Assembly: GCF_021390535.1 (NCBI RefSeq)
Contig: NZ_JAJUXG010000025.1
Location: 39,486-103,485 of the forward strand
Length of the DNA stretch: 64,000 nt
Direction of reading: 5' to 3'
Source of the DNA: Dyadobacter sp. CY312
Lineage (GTDB): Bacteria > Bacteroidota > Bacteroidia > Cytophagales > Spirosomataceae
A program made the position numbers and the translations under genes. Positions within the stretch are counted from its first letter, which is position 1. Every line of letters begins with the position of its first letter. Shown piece by piece: positions 34,945-43,756 of the stretch. The notes under the pieces were generated by a model. That model saw nothing but the letters and a program-made list of their open reading frames with translations. It ran no database searches and had not been told where the DNA came from.

Positions 34945-37665
34945 ATGATGAGGTCCTTAAAAATGGCTTTTGCCTTGTCTGGTTTACTTTTAACAACATA
35001 TTCCTCCCGGGCACAATCACCTGGCAAACCGGAGAGCAACCGGTTCACCAAAGTTGTACTTGCTCAGCGTCTTGAAGAGCCCATGCAGTTTCAAATTTTA
35101 AAAGACGGCAGGGTTCTGTTTGCTGAAAGGAAGGGTAAATTGAAGGTTTACGATCCAAAGTCACAAGCACTTGAAACAGTTGCAGAGTTTGCCGTCAGTA
35201 CAAAATATGTCAATAAAGCAGGAGAAGTAACAGAAGGAGAGGATGGCATGCAGGGAATCATCCTGGATCCCGATTATGAAAAAAACCACTGGATTTACAT
35301 TTATTATTCTCTGGCTGGTGACGAGGCAAAAAACATCTTGGTCCGTTATGAGTGGCATGGTAAAGAGTTAATAGAAAGCAGCCGAAAGGTGGTTTTGGAA
35401 GTGCCCGTTCAGCGTGAGGAATGCTGCCACGTTGGTGGAGGGATGACATTCGATAAAGACAAAAATCTCTACCTGACAACCGGTGATAATACGTTTTCCC
35501 GTGCCTCAGATGGTTTTGCTCCCTTGGATGAAAGACCAGGAGAATCTGCCCGCGACTCTCAGAAGTCATCTCCAAATACAAATGATTTGAGAGGGAAAAT
35601 TCTGAGAATCCATCCTGAACCAGATGGCACGGCAGGGGCCGCCCCATACACCATTCCAAAAGGTAATCTTTTCCCTGTGGGAACGCCTCAAACCAGACCT
35701 GAGATTTACACCATGGGTAACAGAAATCCCTGGCGGCCAACGATCGATTCGAAAACCGGATGGCTTTATTGGGGAGAAGTTGGTCCGGATGGCTCACGCG
35801 ATGACCTGGAAAAACGCGGACCGCAATCCTACGATGAGTTCAACCGTGCCAAGGGACCTGGATTTTACGGATGGCCGTACTTTGTTGCCGATAACAAGGC
35901 GTACATAAGATATGATTTTGCAACCAAAGTTTCAGCGGGACCATTTGATGCCGCAAAACCTGTTAATAATTCTCCAAACAGCACAGGCTTAAAAGAGCTT
36001 CCTACTGCACAACCTGCGTTTATCTGGTATTCAAAAGCGCAAAGTCAAGAGTTTCCGCTAATGGAAAGCGGCGGAAACAGCGCCGTTGGCGGTCCGGTTT
36101 TTAGGAAGGCCGATTTCAAAAATGCCTCCCGATCATTTCCGGAATATTATGAAGGTAAATGGTTTATAACTGACTGGGTACGGGGATGGGTGAATGTAGT
36201 AGAAATGAATCAAAGCGGTGAGTACAAATCAATGGAGCGCTTTCTGCCTGATCTGAAACTGAAAGGACCTATCGATATGAAATTCGGGCCGGAAGGTGAC
36301 CTGTACGTGCTTGAATATGGAAACGGGTACTTCAAGGATAATCCCGAGGCAGAACTGATCCGGATTGAGTATAACAGCGGAAACCGGAAACCCCTGGTGG
36401 AAGCATCAGTGAGCAAAACGGCGGGCGCACTTCCTATGCAGGTGACATTTTCGTCGGCCGGGACCAGGGATTATGATCAGGATGATTTATTGCAATATGA
36501 GTGGGTGATCACCAAAAATAATGTGGCTTTTAAAACCCTGAAAGAAGCCAATCCATCTGTTACTTTTACCACGCCTGGTACTTACAAGGCAACCTTAACG
36601 GTGACCGACAAGGCCGGAGAGAAAAATACCAAATCGGTGGAAATAAAAGCAGGTAATGAACCTCCTATGGTAGATTTTAAAATAACCAAAGGAAATTCTA
36701 CCTTCTTTTTCCCAGGAAAAAGTATTCAGTATCAGGTGAGCGTCAGCGATAGGGAAGATGGCAGTCTTGCAAACAAAAGGATACTGCCATCGCAGGTTTC
36801 GGTCAGCACCAATTACCTTTCAGAAGGTTTTAATTTGACTAAAATAGCACAAAAACAATTGAGTGTAGATGCATCGGCGCAGTATGCAACAGCCATTTCG
36901 CTAATCAATAACGGAGATTGTAAGGCTTGTCATGCTACGAATGAAAAGATGCTGGGGCCTTCATTCCAGGAGGTGTCTTCAAAATACAAAGGGGATCCGA
37001 CTGCGATGGCAGCTTTGTCTGACAAGATATTAAAAGGTGGCTCGGGTGTTTGGGGAGATGCATTTATGCCTGCCCATCCGACGATGGCGGAAAGTGATAT
37101 GAAAGGTATTGTCAAGTATATCATGAGCTTGTCCGACGCCCCAAAACCTGCGAAAACCCTGCCTGTAAAGGGTACTTACACAACTGTTGTACCAAAAGGA
37201 GATACGGAAGGCAGCTTCATTTTCCGTGCCGCCTACTCGGACAGAGGCACAAAAACAGCTCCCGCTCAGTCGTCAGAAGCGACTGTTGTGCTCCGCAGTC
37301 CGGTAGTTCCGATATCGTTTGCCGACCAGATTCAAGAAATTAGCTTCAACAATGACAGTACCGTGGCATTTGTCAGGAACCCGGGTGGATCGTTCAGACT
37401 CAGAGGGACTGATCTTACAGGTATCAAACAAATCGAGATTGTCCGAGCGCCCGGCAGAAATTCGACTACACCGCTCTCAGGAACAATCGAAATACATGCT
37501 GGCGCCGCAGACGGAATTCTTTTAGGTAAGCTCTCGGGTGAATACAAGGATAAAGTGATTGTCGACGTAACTCCCATGGCAGTATCTGGTGTAAAAGATA
37601 TTTACTTTGTCTTTACCGGAGCGCCACTCAGAATAAAAGCAATCCGGTTTGGTCAGGGTGAATAA
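34945..37665 (+). CDS. Sugar (glucose/sorbosone-type) dehydrogenase fused to PKD, cytochrome c and a C-terminal carbohydrate-binding-like domain
   Basis: The frame opens at 34897; ATG 34945 gives a normal signal peptide (MMRSLKMAFALSGLLLTTYS). Numbering from 34897, the domains are: a PQQ-type beta-propeller (about 50-500; motifs EECCHVGGGMTFDKDKNLYL, LRGKILRIHPEPDG and YTMGNRNPWRP), a PKD domain (about 505-590), a c-type cytochrome with CKACH (Cys675) and a distal Met in DAFMPAHP, and a CBM6-like domain (about 780-922). It probably oxidises a sugar in the periplasm and passes electrons to its own haem. The cofactor may be PQQ. Such fusions recur in Bacteroidota carbohydrate clusters. The exact sugar is unknown. 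Confidence 0.88.
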   Translation: MMRSLKMAFALSGLLLTTYSSRAQSPGKPESNRFTKVVLAQRLEEPMQFQILKDGRVLFAERKGKLKVYDPKSQALETVAEFAVSTKYVNKAGEVTEGEDGMQGIILDPDYEKNHWIYIYYSLAGDEAKNILVRYEWHGKELIESSRKVVLEVPVQREECCHVGGGMTFDKDKNLYLTTGDNTFSRASDGFAPLDERPGESARDSQKSSPNTNDLRGKILRIHPEPDGTAGAAPYTIPKGNLFPVGTPQTRPEIYTMGNRNPWRPTIDSKTGWLYWGEVGPDGSRDDLEKRGPQSYDEFNRAKGPGFYGWPYFVADNKAYIRYDFATKVSAGPFDAAKPVNNSPNSTGLKELPTAQPAFIWYSKAQSQEFPLMESGGNSAVGGPVFRKADFKNASRSFPEYYEGKWFITDWVRGWVNVVEMNQSGEYKSMERFLPDLKLKGPIDMKFGPEGDLYVLEYGNGYFKDNPEAELIRIEYNSGNRKPLVEASVSKTAGALPMQVTFSSAGTRDYDQDDLLQYEWVITKNNVAFKTLKEANPSVTFTTPGTYKATLTVTDKAGEKNTKSVEIKAGNEPPMVDFKITKGNSTFFFPGKSIQYQVSVSDREDGSLANKRILPSQVSVSTNYLSEGFNLTKIAQKQLSVDASAQYATAISLINNGDCKACHATNEKMLGPSFQEVSSKYKGDPTAMAALSDKILKGGSGVWGDAFMPAHPTMAESDMKGIVKYIMSLSDAPKPAKTLPVKGTYTTVVPKGDTEGSFIFRAAYSDRGTKTAPAQSSEATVVLRSPVVPISFADQIQEISFNNDSTVAFVRNPGGSFRLRGTDLTGIKQIEIVRAPGRNSTTPLSGTIEIHAGAADGILLGKLSGEYKDKVIVDVTPMAVSGVKDIYFVFTGAPLRIKAIRFGQGE

Positions 37666-37692
37666 AATCAATCAATAGTAATTAGATCATTT

Positions 37693-39855
37693 ATGTATAA
37701 AAAAATAATCCACTCCGTTTTACTGATCATCATTGTAACTGTTTCTTTTGCCCAGAATGCGCCAATCACTATCCCGATAGAGACCAGACAAAACGTTATG
37801 GTGCTGCAAACGAATGAGGAAAACCATCTTGGAATAACCTATTTTGGAAAGAAATTAAGTCAGACAGAGGAATACAAACTCATTCCTTCGCAAAGCCGTC
37901 AACGTGACGGTAATGCGGGTATTTACAATTCGGCTTATACCCCGTCGGGAACATGGAGCGTGTCCGAACCTGCTCTTCAGCTAACACATGGCGATGGAAA
38001 TAAATCACTGGATCTTGTTTATGTTAGTCATAATGTTACAAAAGAAAATGAAAACGTAACTGTTACAAGCATCGTTTTAAAAGACCCGGTTTACCCGGTT
38101 GAGGTAACACTTTTTTACAAAACCTATTTTCAGGAGAATGTGGTTGAGCAATGGAGTGTGATTAAAAGCGAAGAGAAAAAGTCGGTCACGCTTGAAAAAT
38201 ATGCCTCCGCAAATATGTATTTCATAGCAAAGGATTATTATCTGACGCATTACAATGGAACATGGGCCAAAGAGATGAATCCGGAAGAAGAATTACTGAC
38301 AGCCGGAATCCGGGTATTGGATTCTAAACTTGGGACTCGCGCCAATCTGTACCAGCCACCAAGTTTTTACTTGTCCTTTGATAAACCGGCAACAGAAACC
38401 GAAGGAAAAGTTTTACTGGGAACCCTGGCCTGGTCAGGGAATTTGCGGTTAATCGCGGGTATCAATCCATATGCTTCTGAGTACCCGCTCGCTTCAAAGC
38501 AGGAATTTAAAACGCCTTCTTTTATCTACACCTTCTCGGAAAACGGAAAAGGCGAAGCCAGCCGCAATTTGCACAACTGGGCTAGAAAATATAGAATTCT
38601 GGACGGTGAAGGAACGAGAATGACACTTCTGAACAACTGGGAAGCTACCTATTTCGACTTTAACTAAGATAAACTTTCTGAGCTTTTCAGAGACGGCAAG
38701 AAGTTAGGCGTGGATATGTTTTTGTTGGATGACGGTTGGTTTGCAAATAAATATCCAAGAAACAGTGACGGAGCAGGATTAGGAGATTGGCAGGAAAACG
38801 TTAAAAAACTTCCTCATGGTATAGGTTATTTGGTAAAAGAAGCACAGAAGACCGGGATAAAATTTGGGATCTGGGTTGAGCCGGAGATGGTAAACCCCAA
38901 AAGTGAATTGTATGAAAAACATCCGGATTGGGTTGTCAAACAGCCACAGCGCCCTGAACACTACATGAGAAATCAGCTCCCGCTGGATTTGACAAATCCG
39001 GAAGTTCAAAATTTTGTTTATGGAATTCTGGATAAACTTTTCACGGAAAATCCTGATATAGCCTACATTAAATGGGATTGCAACGCGGTCACCTATAATG
39101 CTTACTCTCCCTATCTTGAAAAGAGCAAACAAAGCCAGTCTCAGTTTTACGTGGATTATGTAAAGGGATTGTACAAGGTTTTGGAAAAGCTGCGGGCAAA
39201 GTATCCAAAAGTACCGATGATGCTTTGCTCTGGCGGCGGTGGCCGTGCAGATTACGAAGCACTAAAATACTTTACAGAATTCTGGCCCAGCGATAATACA
39301 GATCCATTGGAAAGAGTTTTTATGCAATGGGAATATTCTTATTTTTTTCCGGCAATCACGCAAAGTGCACACGTAACGGATTGGGGAAAACAGCCGTTGA
39401 AATTTCGCACTGATGTGGCCATGATGGGTCGGTTGGGATATGATATCGTAGTAAGTCATTTAAATGAAAAGGATTTCAAATTCAGCCAGCAGGCCGTCGC
39501 TACATACAATGCTGTGAAGGACATCATTTTCCAGGGAGATCTTTTTCGCTTGGTGGATCCTAAGAAAAATGATTACGCCGCGCTGATGTTCGCTGCTAAA
39601 AACAAGTCCAAAGCAATTCTGTTCTCTTATCTGGTCGGAAACAGAAATGGTGACGGCTCCGATACACCGATTCGCCTGGAGGGATTGGATGCTTCCAAAA
39701 AGTATAGAGTGAAGGAGTTGAATCTGCATCCTGAGACAAAGTCTGCGTTGAAGGAAGAACAGATTTATTCAGGAGAATATTTGATGACGGCCGGATTCAA
39801 TCCGGTTGTGAATGCGAGAAGGACGAGTGTGGTAGTGGAGATTGAGGCAATGTAG
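37693..39855 (+). pseudogene. GH36 alpha-galactosidase interrupted by one in-frame stop
   Basis: One reading frame, 720 codons, encodes a secreted GH36 alpha-galactosidase: signal peptide (about 1-17), an N-terminal beta-supersandwich, the (beta/alpha)8 catalytic domain with nucleophile Asp462 in AYIKWDCNAV and the acid/base region FWPSDNTDPLER, and a C-terminal beta domain. The frame is cut once by TAA at 38665-38667, at the entry to the barrel (NNWEATYFDFN-stop-DKLSEL). The family has Glu or a similar residue here (FDFNE), so a single G-to-T change (GAA to TAA) explains it. Everything after the stop is intact. It would remove alpha-1,6-galactose from galactomannan. A sequencing error or recoding are alternatives. 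Confidence 0.88.
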
Positions 39856-39963
39856 TACGCTTTGTTTTTCGACAACAGTAATAGTCAAAGCCGAAAACGG
39901 AACATTACCTGTGCTTTCATTTTTTGTCCATGATCTAAAATAAAAATACAAATCAAATTAACC

Positions 39964-40887
39964 ATGAAGTCACAAGCTAAAAAGTATTTATCGATTCTGT
40001 TGCTGTCTGTGCTAATCCCGACGATATCCGCCAATGCTCAATCTGTAAAATTTCCCGAAGGCTGGACCGATGGTTATGCCTATGTCAGTGGAATACGCTC
40101 GCACTACTACCACGCCAAGCCTGCGCCGGGTAAACCTGTGATGGTGATGGTGCATGGTTATACAGACATCGGGCTCAGCTGGACTACACTAACTTTGAAA
40201 TTGCAGGACGCTTATGACATTTATATGATTGATGCGCGAGGTCACGGTTTGACCGATCCGCCTACTGCATCGGATAATGGGGAAACCATGATCAAAGATG
40301 TAGTCGATTTTGTAAAGTTCATGAAATTTGACAAGCCGATTCTGATTGGGCATTCCATGGGAGCTGCCACAGTGATGCGGGTAGGGGCGCAATATCCTGA
40401 TTTGGCCAAAGCCATTATCATGCTTGACCCTTTTGTTGGTAATCGTCCTACCCGGCCTGCACCATCAAGCGCGGCGCCAGTCCGCAGGCCCAATATGTTC
40501 AAAAGTCCGGATACCCTGGTAGCCCAGAATAATACGCCATTTGAACAGGTTGTAGCGACAGGCAAGCGCCAAAATCCACTGTGGTCTGATTTGGATATAT
40601 ATTATTGGGCAGTCTCAAAAAAGCAATATCACGGGCCTTATTCACCCGAACAAGCACAGGCAATGACAGGTACGATGAGTACAGCAGACGCCCTGGCAAA
40701 AATAAAGGTACCGGCACTGATCTTAAAAGCAGATGGGAAGCCTGAAGTACGCAAGGCCAACGAAGAAGCGGCTCGTGTAATGCAAAACGGCAAATTAATT
40801 CATATTGATGGAGCAGGGCATAATCTGCATCACGATAAGCTGACGAAAACAGTGGAAGTATTGAATGCGTTTTTGCAGGGTATATAA
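39964..40887 (+). CDS. Secreted alpha/beta hydrolase
   Basis: This 307-residue protein has a signal peptide (cleaved near ANA-QS) and a canonical alpha/beta hydrolase fold: oxyanion-region HGYTDIGLSW, nucleophile Ser131 in ILIGHSMGAATVM, the acid likely Asp in LILKADGKPE and His in IDGAGHNLHHD. A Pro/Arg/Ala-rich insertion (NRPTRPAPSSAAPVRRPNMF) sits in the cap region. The family covers esterases, lactonases and C-C hydrolases; substrate is not predictable. Location in the mannan island and secretion favour a carbohydrate esterase or accessory hydrolase. Confidence 0.85.
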   Translation: MKSQAKKYLSILLLSVLIPTISANAQSVKFPEGWTDGYAYVSGIRSHYYHAKPAPGKPVMVMVHGYTDIGLSWTTLTLKLQDAYDIYMIDARGHGLTDPPTASDNGETMIKDVVDFVKFMKFDKPILIGHSMGAATVMRVGAQYPDLAKAIIMLDPFVGNRPTRPAPSSAAPVRRPNMFKSPDTLVAQNNTPFEQVVATGKRQNPLWSDLDIYYWAVSKKQYHGPYSPEQAQAMTGTMSTADALAKIKVPALILKADGKPEVRKANEEAARVMQNGKLIHIDGAGHNLHHDKLTKTVEVLNAFLQGI

Positions 40888-40903
40888 TTATAATTCTTTC
40901 GTT

Positions 40904-41812
40904 ATGAACCGGAAAAATATATCAATAACGCTGTTAATAATTGGTCTTTCGCTTGCTCTGCGATTTACTGTTGACGCCCAAACATTCGAAGAAAAACCAC
41001 TATGGACATCGGGTATCAACGATAATCCCGTGAAATATGATACTGCCGAAGAGGTGATAAATTTCGATGTACAACCCCAGTCTCTTTCAAAGAAGAACCG
41101 GGTCTTTCGCAAAGTTTCCGTTCCTACTTACGTTCTTCATCTACCACCGCCCGGAAAAGGAACGGGGGTCGCCGTAGTGATATGTCCCGGAGGTGGTTTT
41201 GTAGATAATTGGTTCGATCGTGAGGGCACCGACCTTGCACTTTGGCTAAAAGAACAGGGTGTGGCATCGTTGGTGTTAAAATATCGCTTGAATACCAGAG
41301 ATAGCAGCAGAAATTTTGTAATTCCCAGGGATACATATTTTGAAGCTGTGTTCGATGATGCAAAGCAGGCCATCATAACTTTACGAAAAGATGCAGCTAA
41401 ACTTAAAATTGATCCCAATAAAATTGGCATAGCAGGTTTTTCGGCTGGTGGAACATTGGCGCTAGAACTCGCAGCAACAGACGAAATAAAAGAAGGCCCC
41501 GGCAAGGTTAGCTGGAAACCCAATTTCGCAGGTCTTTTTTATGCTGCATTTTTAAGAAATTATACTGTTCGAAAGAAAAGTTGTCCGCCGGTTTTTATCA
41601 TCAATGCACACGACGATAAGTTGACTACAGCCTCCAAAACTGTTGAGTTTTATTCATCGGTGCTGAAAGCAGGGATTACGGCCGAAATGCATATTTACAA
41701 TAAAGGCTCTCATGGATTTGCAATGGATTTTACAAAAGGAGAAACCCTGAAATACTGGCCTGAGAGTTTTTTAGCCTGGTTGAAGGACATTGGAATGACT
41801 CAAAAAAAGTAA
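40904..41812 (+). CDS. Secreted alpha/beta hydrolase (esterase/lipase, acetyl-esterase-like)
   Basis: The frame is open from 40865, but ATG 40904 avoids the overlap with the previous gene and gives a proper signal peptide (MNRKNISITLLIIGLSLALR). The protein of about 302 residues has the BD-FAE/esterase-like pattern: oxyanion VVICPGGGFVDNWFDREGTD, nucleophile Ser in IGIAGFSAGGTLALELAA, acid Asp in FIINAHDDKLT and His in NKGSHGFAMDF. Relatives are acetylxylan/acetylmannan esterases and xylanase-B-named proteins. It is probably responsible for removing acetyl groups from hemicellulose. It is the last gene of the carbohydrate island, 17 bp after its neighbour. Confidence 0.85.
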   Translation: MNRKNISITLLIIGLSLALRFTVDAQTFEEKPLWTSGINDNPVKYDTAEEVINFDVQPQSLSKKNRVFRKVSVPTYVLHLPPPGKGTGVAVVICPGGGFVDNWFDREGTDLALWLKEQGVASLVLKYRLNTRDSSRNFVIPRDTYFEAVFDDAKQAIITLRKDAAKLKIDPNKIGIAGFSAGGTLALELAATDEIKEGPGKVSWKPNFAGLFYAAFLRNYTVRKKSCPPVFIINAHDDKLTTASKTVEFYSSVLKAGITAEMHIYNKGSHGFAMDFTKGETLKYWPESFLAWLKDIGMTQKK

Positions 41813-41954
41813 GCATCTTCAGAGGAGAAAAGTTACCGTCTTGCTAGCCGCTTTAAGCCTTGCTGAGGAAAAGAAAATTCGTGTCAAGAGCTATAACCAT
41901 TTTTGATGGTAGATGTGATTCCGGACAGCTTCTTACAAGTGTGGTGATGGAAAT

Positions 41955-42127
41955 TGGAGAATACCGAGCCGTTGACCACCTTAAATCGGGAATTAAGATC
42001 ATGTCATTTCGGATTGAATTGACCAATATAAATGACTGACTGGTAGTTGTGTAACTCATGAAATAAAAGAATGGGTCGGTGGTCAATCTGCCACGGAATC
42101 TAGTGGTCATGTCATCCGAATTCTCCA
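41955..42127 (+). mobile_element. Miniature IS21-like element, copy B (right border of the mannan island)
   Basis: A 173 bp unit begins TGGAGAATACCGAGCC and ends CATCCGAATTCTCCA, in the same orientation as copy A at 5694-5867. The first roughly 125 bases are identical to copy A; 7 substitutions are clustered in the last 48. The ends are inverted relative to each other. It lies 12 bp from the stop of the S24 repressor gene. No transposase is present and no clear target-site duplication was found. Short frames that read across both copies are by-products of the repetition. Confidence 0.75.
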
Positions 42128-42139
42128 TGCATAACACTC

Positions 42140-42946
42140 TCAAATTTTGCTATTTCCCTTTATTTCCCTGTGTATATCCATAATCGCCTGGCTCAAAACC
42201 TGCATATCCGTCTGGGGTTCGGGTAGCTCCCGGCTGCTAAAACTGTAAAACTTCCAGATTTCAAGGATATCATCAGCACTGACGCTGTAAGGTTCATAGA
42301 GTTTGTTGTAAGATCTGAGCAGCACCGTGCCATCGGAATTAATGGTAACCTGTTTGAAGACAAAATCCTGTTGCCCTTTCAGGATAACAATACAGGGAGT
42401 GTCGGCTTTCAAGCTTTTCCAATCCTGCAAGTATTGCCCGATGATATCGCTGCCTTCCGGAATGGGCTGCATTGAATCACCGGTCGTCGGAAAAATGCGG
42501 TGGGTATGTCCTTTGGGCAGGTTGGGCATCGTAAACTTTGGAAACTGCGCCAGGTATTCGGGATCGGAATAGCCTGCACGGTAACCAGCTTTGGCCTTCA
42601 CCGGTACATATTCGATGTTTTCCTTGTTGTCAGAATTTACCGTAATGGCAAGCACCCGGATTTTTCCACCGGTCAGATACACGTCATTACCTGCTTCCAG
42701 CTCTCTTAATTTAAGCTCCGACAGCTTTGACAAATCAACACGCAACAGACTGTCTACACTGATTTTGAAAAAATCGGAGTAGTTCAGATAGTCTTGTGGC
42801 CGGGGAGATTTGGTATGCCCGTTTTCGAGTGCATTCAGTTTTGTTCTGGTCAGCGATATCTTGGCAGCCAGCGTTTCCTGGCTCATTTTGCGCCGATCAC
42901 GAAGGAATTTTATGTTGCTGCTGAAAAATATTTTTTGACTATCCAT
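42140..42946 (-). CDS. XRE/S24 self-cleaving repressor (LexA/CI-like)
   Basis: From ATG 42946 the protein has 268 residues (the frame is open to 42985). An N-terminal XRE-type helix-turn-helix (SSNIKFLRDRRKMSQETLAA then SLTRTKLNALENG) is followed by an S24 peptidase domain: a cleavage site Ala120-Gly121 in VKAKAGYRAGY, catalytic Ser158 in TTGDSMQPIPEGS and catalytic Lys198 in DFVFKQV. Such proteins repress DNA-damage genes and cleave themselves when RecA is activated. It is divergent from imuA-imuB-dnaE2 with a perfect palindrome in between, so it is very probably the repressor of that cassette and of itself. Confidence 0.92.
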   Translation of the reverse strand: MDSQKIFFSSNIKFLRDRRKMSQETLAAKISLTRTKLNALENGHTKSPRPQDYLNYSDFFKISVDSLLRVDLSKLSELKLRELEAGNDVYLTGGKIRVLAITVNSDNKENIEYVPVKAKAGYRAGYSDPEYLAQFPKFTMPNLPKGHTHRIFPTTGDSMQPIPEGSDIIGQYLQDWKSLKADTPCIVILKGQQDFVFKQVTINSDGTVLLRSYNKLYEPYSVSADDILEIWKFYSFSSRELPEPQTDMQVLSQAIMDIHREIKGNSKI

Positions 42947-42953
42947 TTTAAGT

Positions 42954-42968
42954 TTGTTATAATTACAA
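42954..42968 (+). promoter_or_regulatory. Possible second, weaker operator half of the S24-imuA control region
   Basis: TTGTTATAATTACAA is an imperfect palindrome with the outer arms TTGT and ACAA, the inner bases of the main operator at 42978. Its centre is 25 bp from that of the main site and it lies 7 bp upstream of the repressor start codon, a position suited to autorepression. The match is partial, so this is tentative. Confidence 0.3.
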
Positions 42969-42977
42969 TCAATGAAA

Positions 42978-42994
42978 TGATACAAATTGTATCA
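42978..42994 (+). promoter_or_regulatory. Palindromic operator TGATACAAATTGTATCA of the S24-imuABC cassette
   Basis: This is a perfect 8-1-8 inverted repeat in the 71 bp between the divergent repressor and imuA genes, 23 bp before the imuA start. It does not look like an Escherichia coli or Bacillus LexA box. Its size fits a dimeric XRE repressor. It is the obvious candidate for coordinated repression of both transcription units. Confidence 0.7.
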
Positions 42995-43017
42995 AATGTA
43001 AGAAAACGTCTTGAATT

Positions 43018-43755
43018 ATGATGCAGTCAGCGAATAAAATGGACATGGTCAGCAAACTCCAAAAGGACATACTTGGTTTGCAGGGGTTTCGTACTGTAAC
43101 CCAGAGCCAGCATACCGATTTCGGTCTGGGTGTCATAGAGCGGTCTTTCCCAAACGGGGTTTTTCCAACGGGTGCTGTTCACGAACTGGTCAGCCATGGC
43201 CGACAGGACGCAGCAGCAACAAGCGGATTCATTGCTGCCATACTGGGCAAGACCATCAGGCAGGGCGGTCTGGGCATCTGGATCAGTCAGAAAAGGACCA
43301 TATTTCCACCTGCACTCAAATTTTTTGGCGTTGACCCTGACCGCATCATTTTTATTGATGTGAAAAACGAAAAGGACTTAATGTGGATCGTCGAGGAGTG
43401 CCTTAAATGCAAGGCACTTACTGCAGTTGTAGCAGAATTAAAAGAGATCAGCCTCACCGAATCACGCAGGCTGCAACTGGCTGTGGAGCAAAGCCGGGTA
43501 ACCGGGCTTATGCACCGTATGAACCCGGCCACAATCAACAACACTGCCTGCACGGCCAGATGGCAGGTGCGTTCACTTGCCAGCGAACCGCAGGACGGAA
43601 TGCCTGGTGTAGGCTTTTACCAGTGGCATGTACAGCTGCTTAAAGTGAGAAACGGTCACAGCGGAAGCTGGGTTGTCCAGTACAAACCAGGTCAGTTTAA
43701 CCACATGCAAAAGCCAGCTACGAGAATGGACCGTCAACTTCTAAAAACAGGATGA
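43018..43755 (+). CDS. imuA: ImuA-like protein of the error-prone repair cassette
   Basis: This 245-residue RecA-fold-like protein resembles ImuA of Bacteroidota: GVFPTGAVHELVSHGRQDAA near residue 50, GFIAAILGKTIRQGGLGIWI in the position of the nucleotide-binding fold, and RIIFIDVKNEKDLMWIVEEC. A canonical Walker A is not evident. ImuA proteins work with ImuB and DnaE2 in DNA-damage-induced mutagenesis; the precise activity is unsettled. It is divergent from the S24 repressor and its stop is 1 bp from the imuB start, implying tight coupling. Confidence 0.85.
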   Translation: MMQSANKMDMVSKLQKDILGLQGFRTVTQSQHTDFGLGVIERSFPNGVFPTGAVHELVSHGRQDAAATSGFIAAILGKTIRQGGLGIWISQKRTIFPPALKFFGVDPDRIIFIDVKNEKDLMWIVEECLKCKALTAVVAELKEISLTESRRLQLAVEQSRVTGLMHRMNPATINNTACTARWQVRSLASEPQDGMPGVGFYQWHVQLLKVRNGHSGSWVVQYKPGQFNHMQKPATRMDRQLLKTG

Positions 43756-43756
43756 T

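Noticed and set aside
41853..42143. Minus-strand frame of 96 codons that resembles a 70-codon frame at 5655-5867, at first suggesting a conserved small protein family.
   Set aside because: The similarity comes from the duplicated miniature element itself; the frames differ outside it and have no start or domain support.
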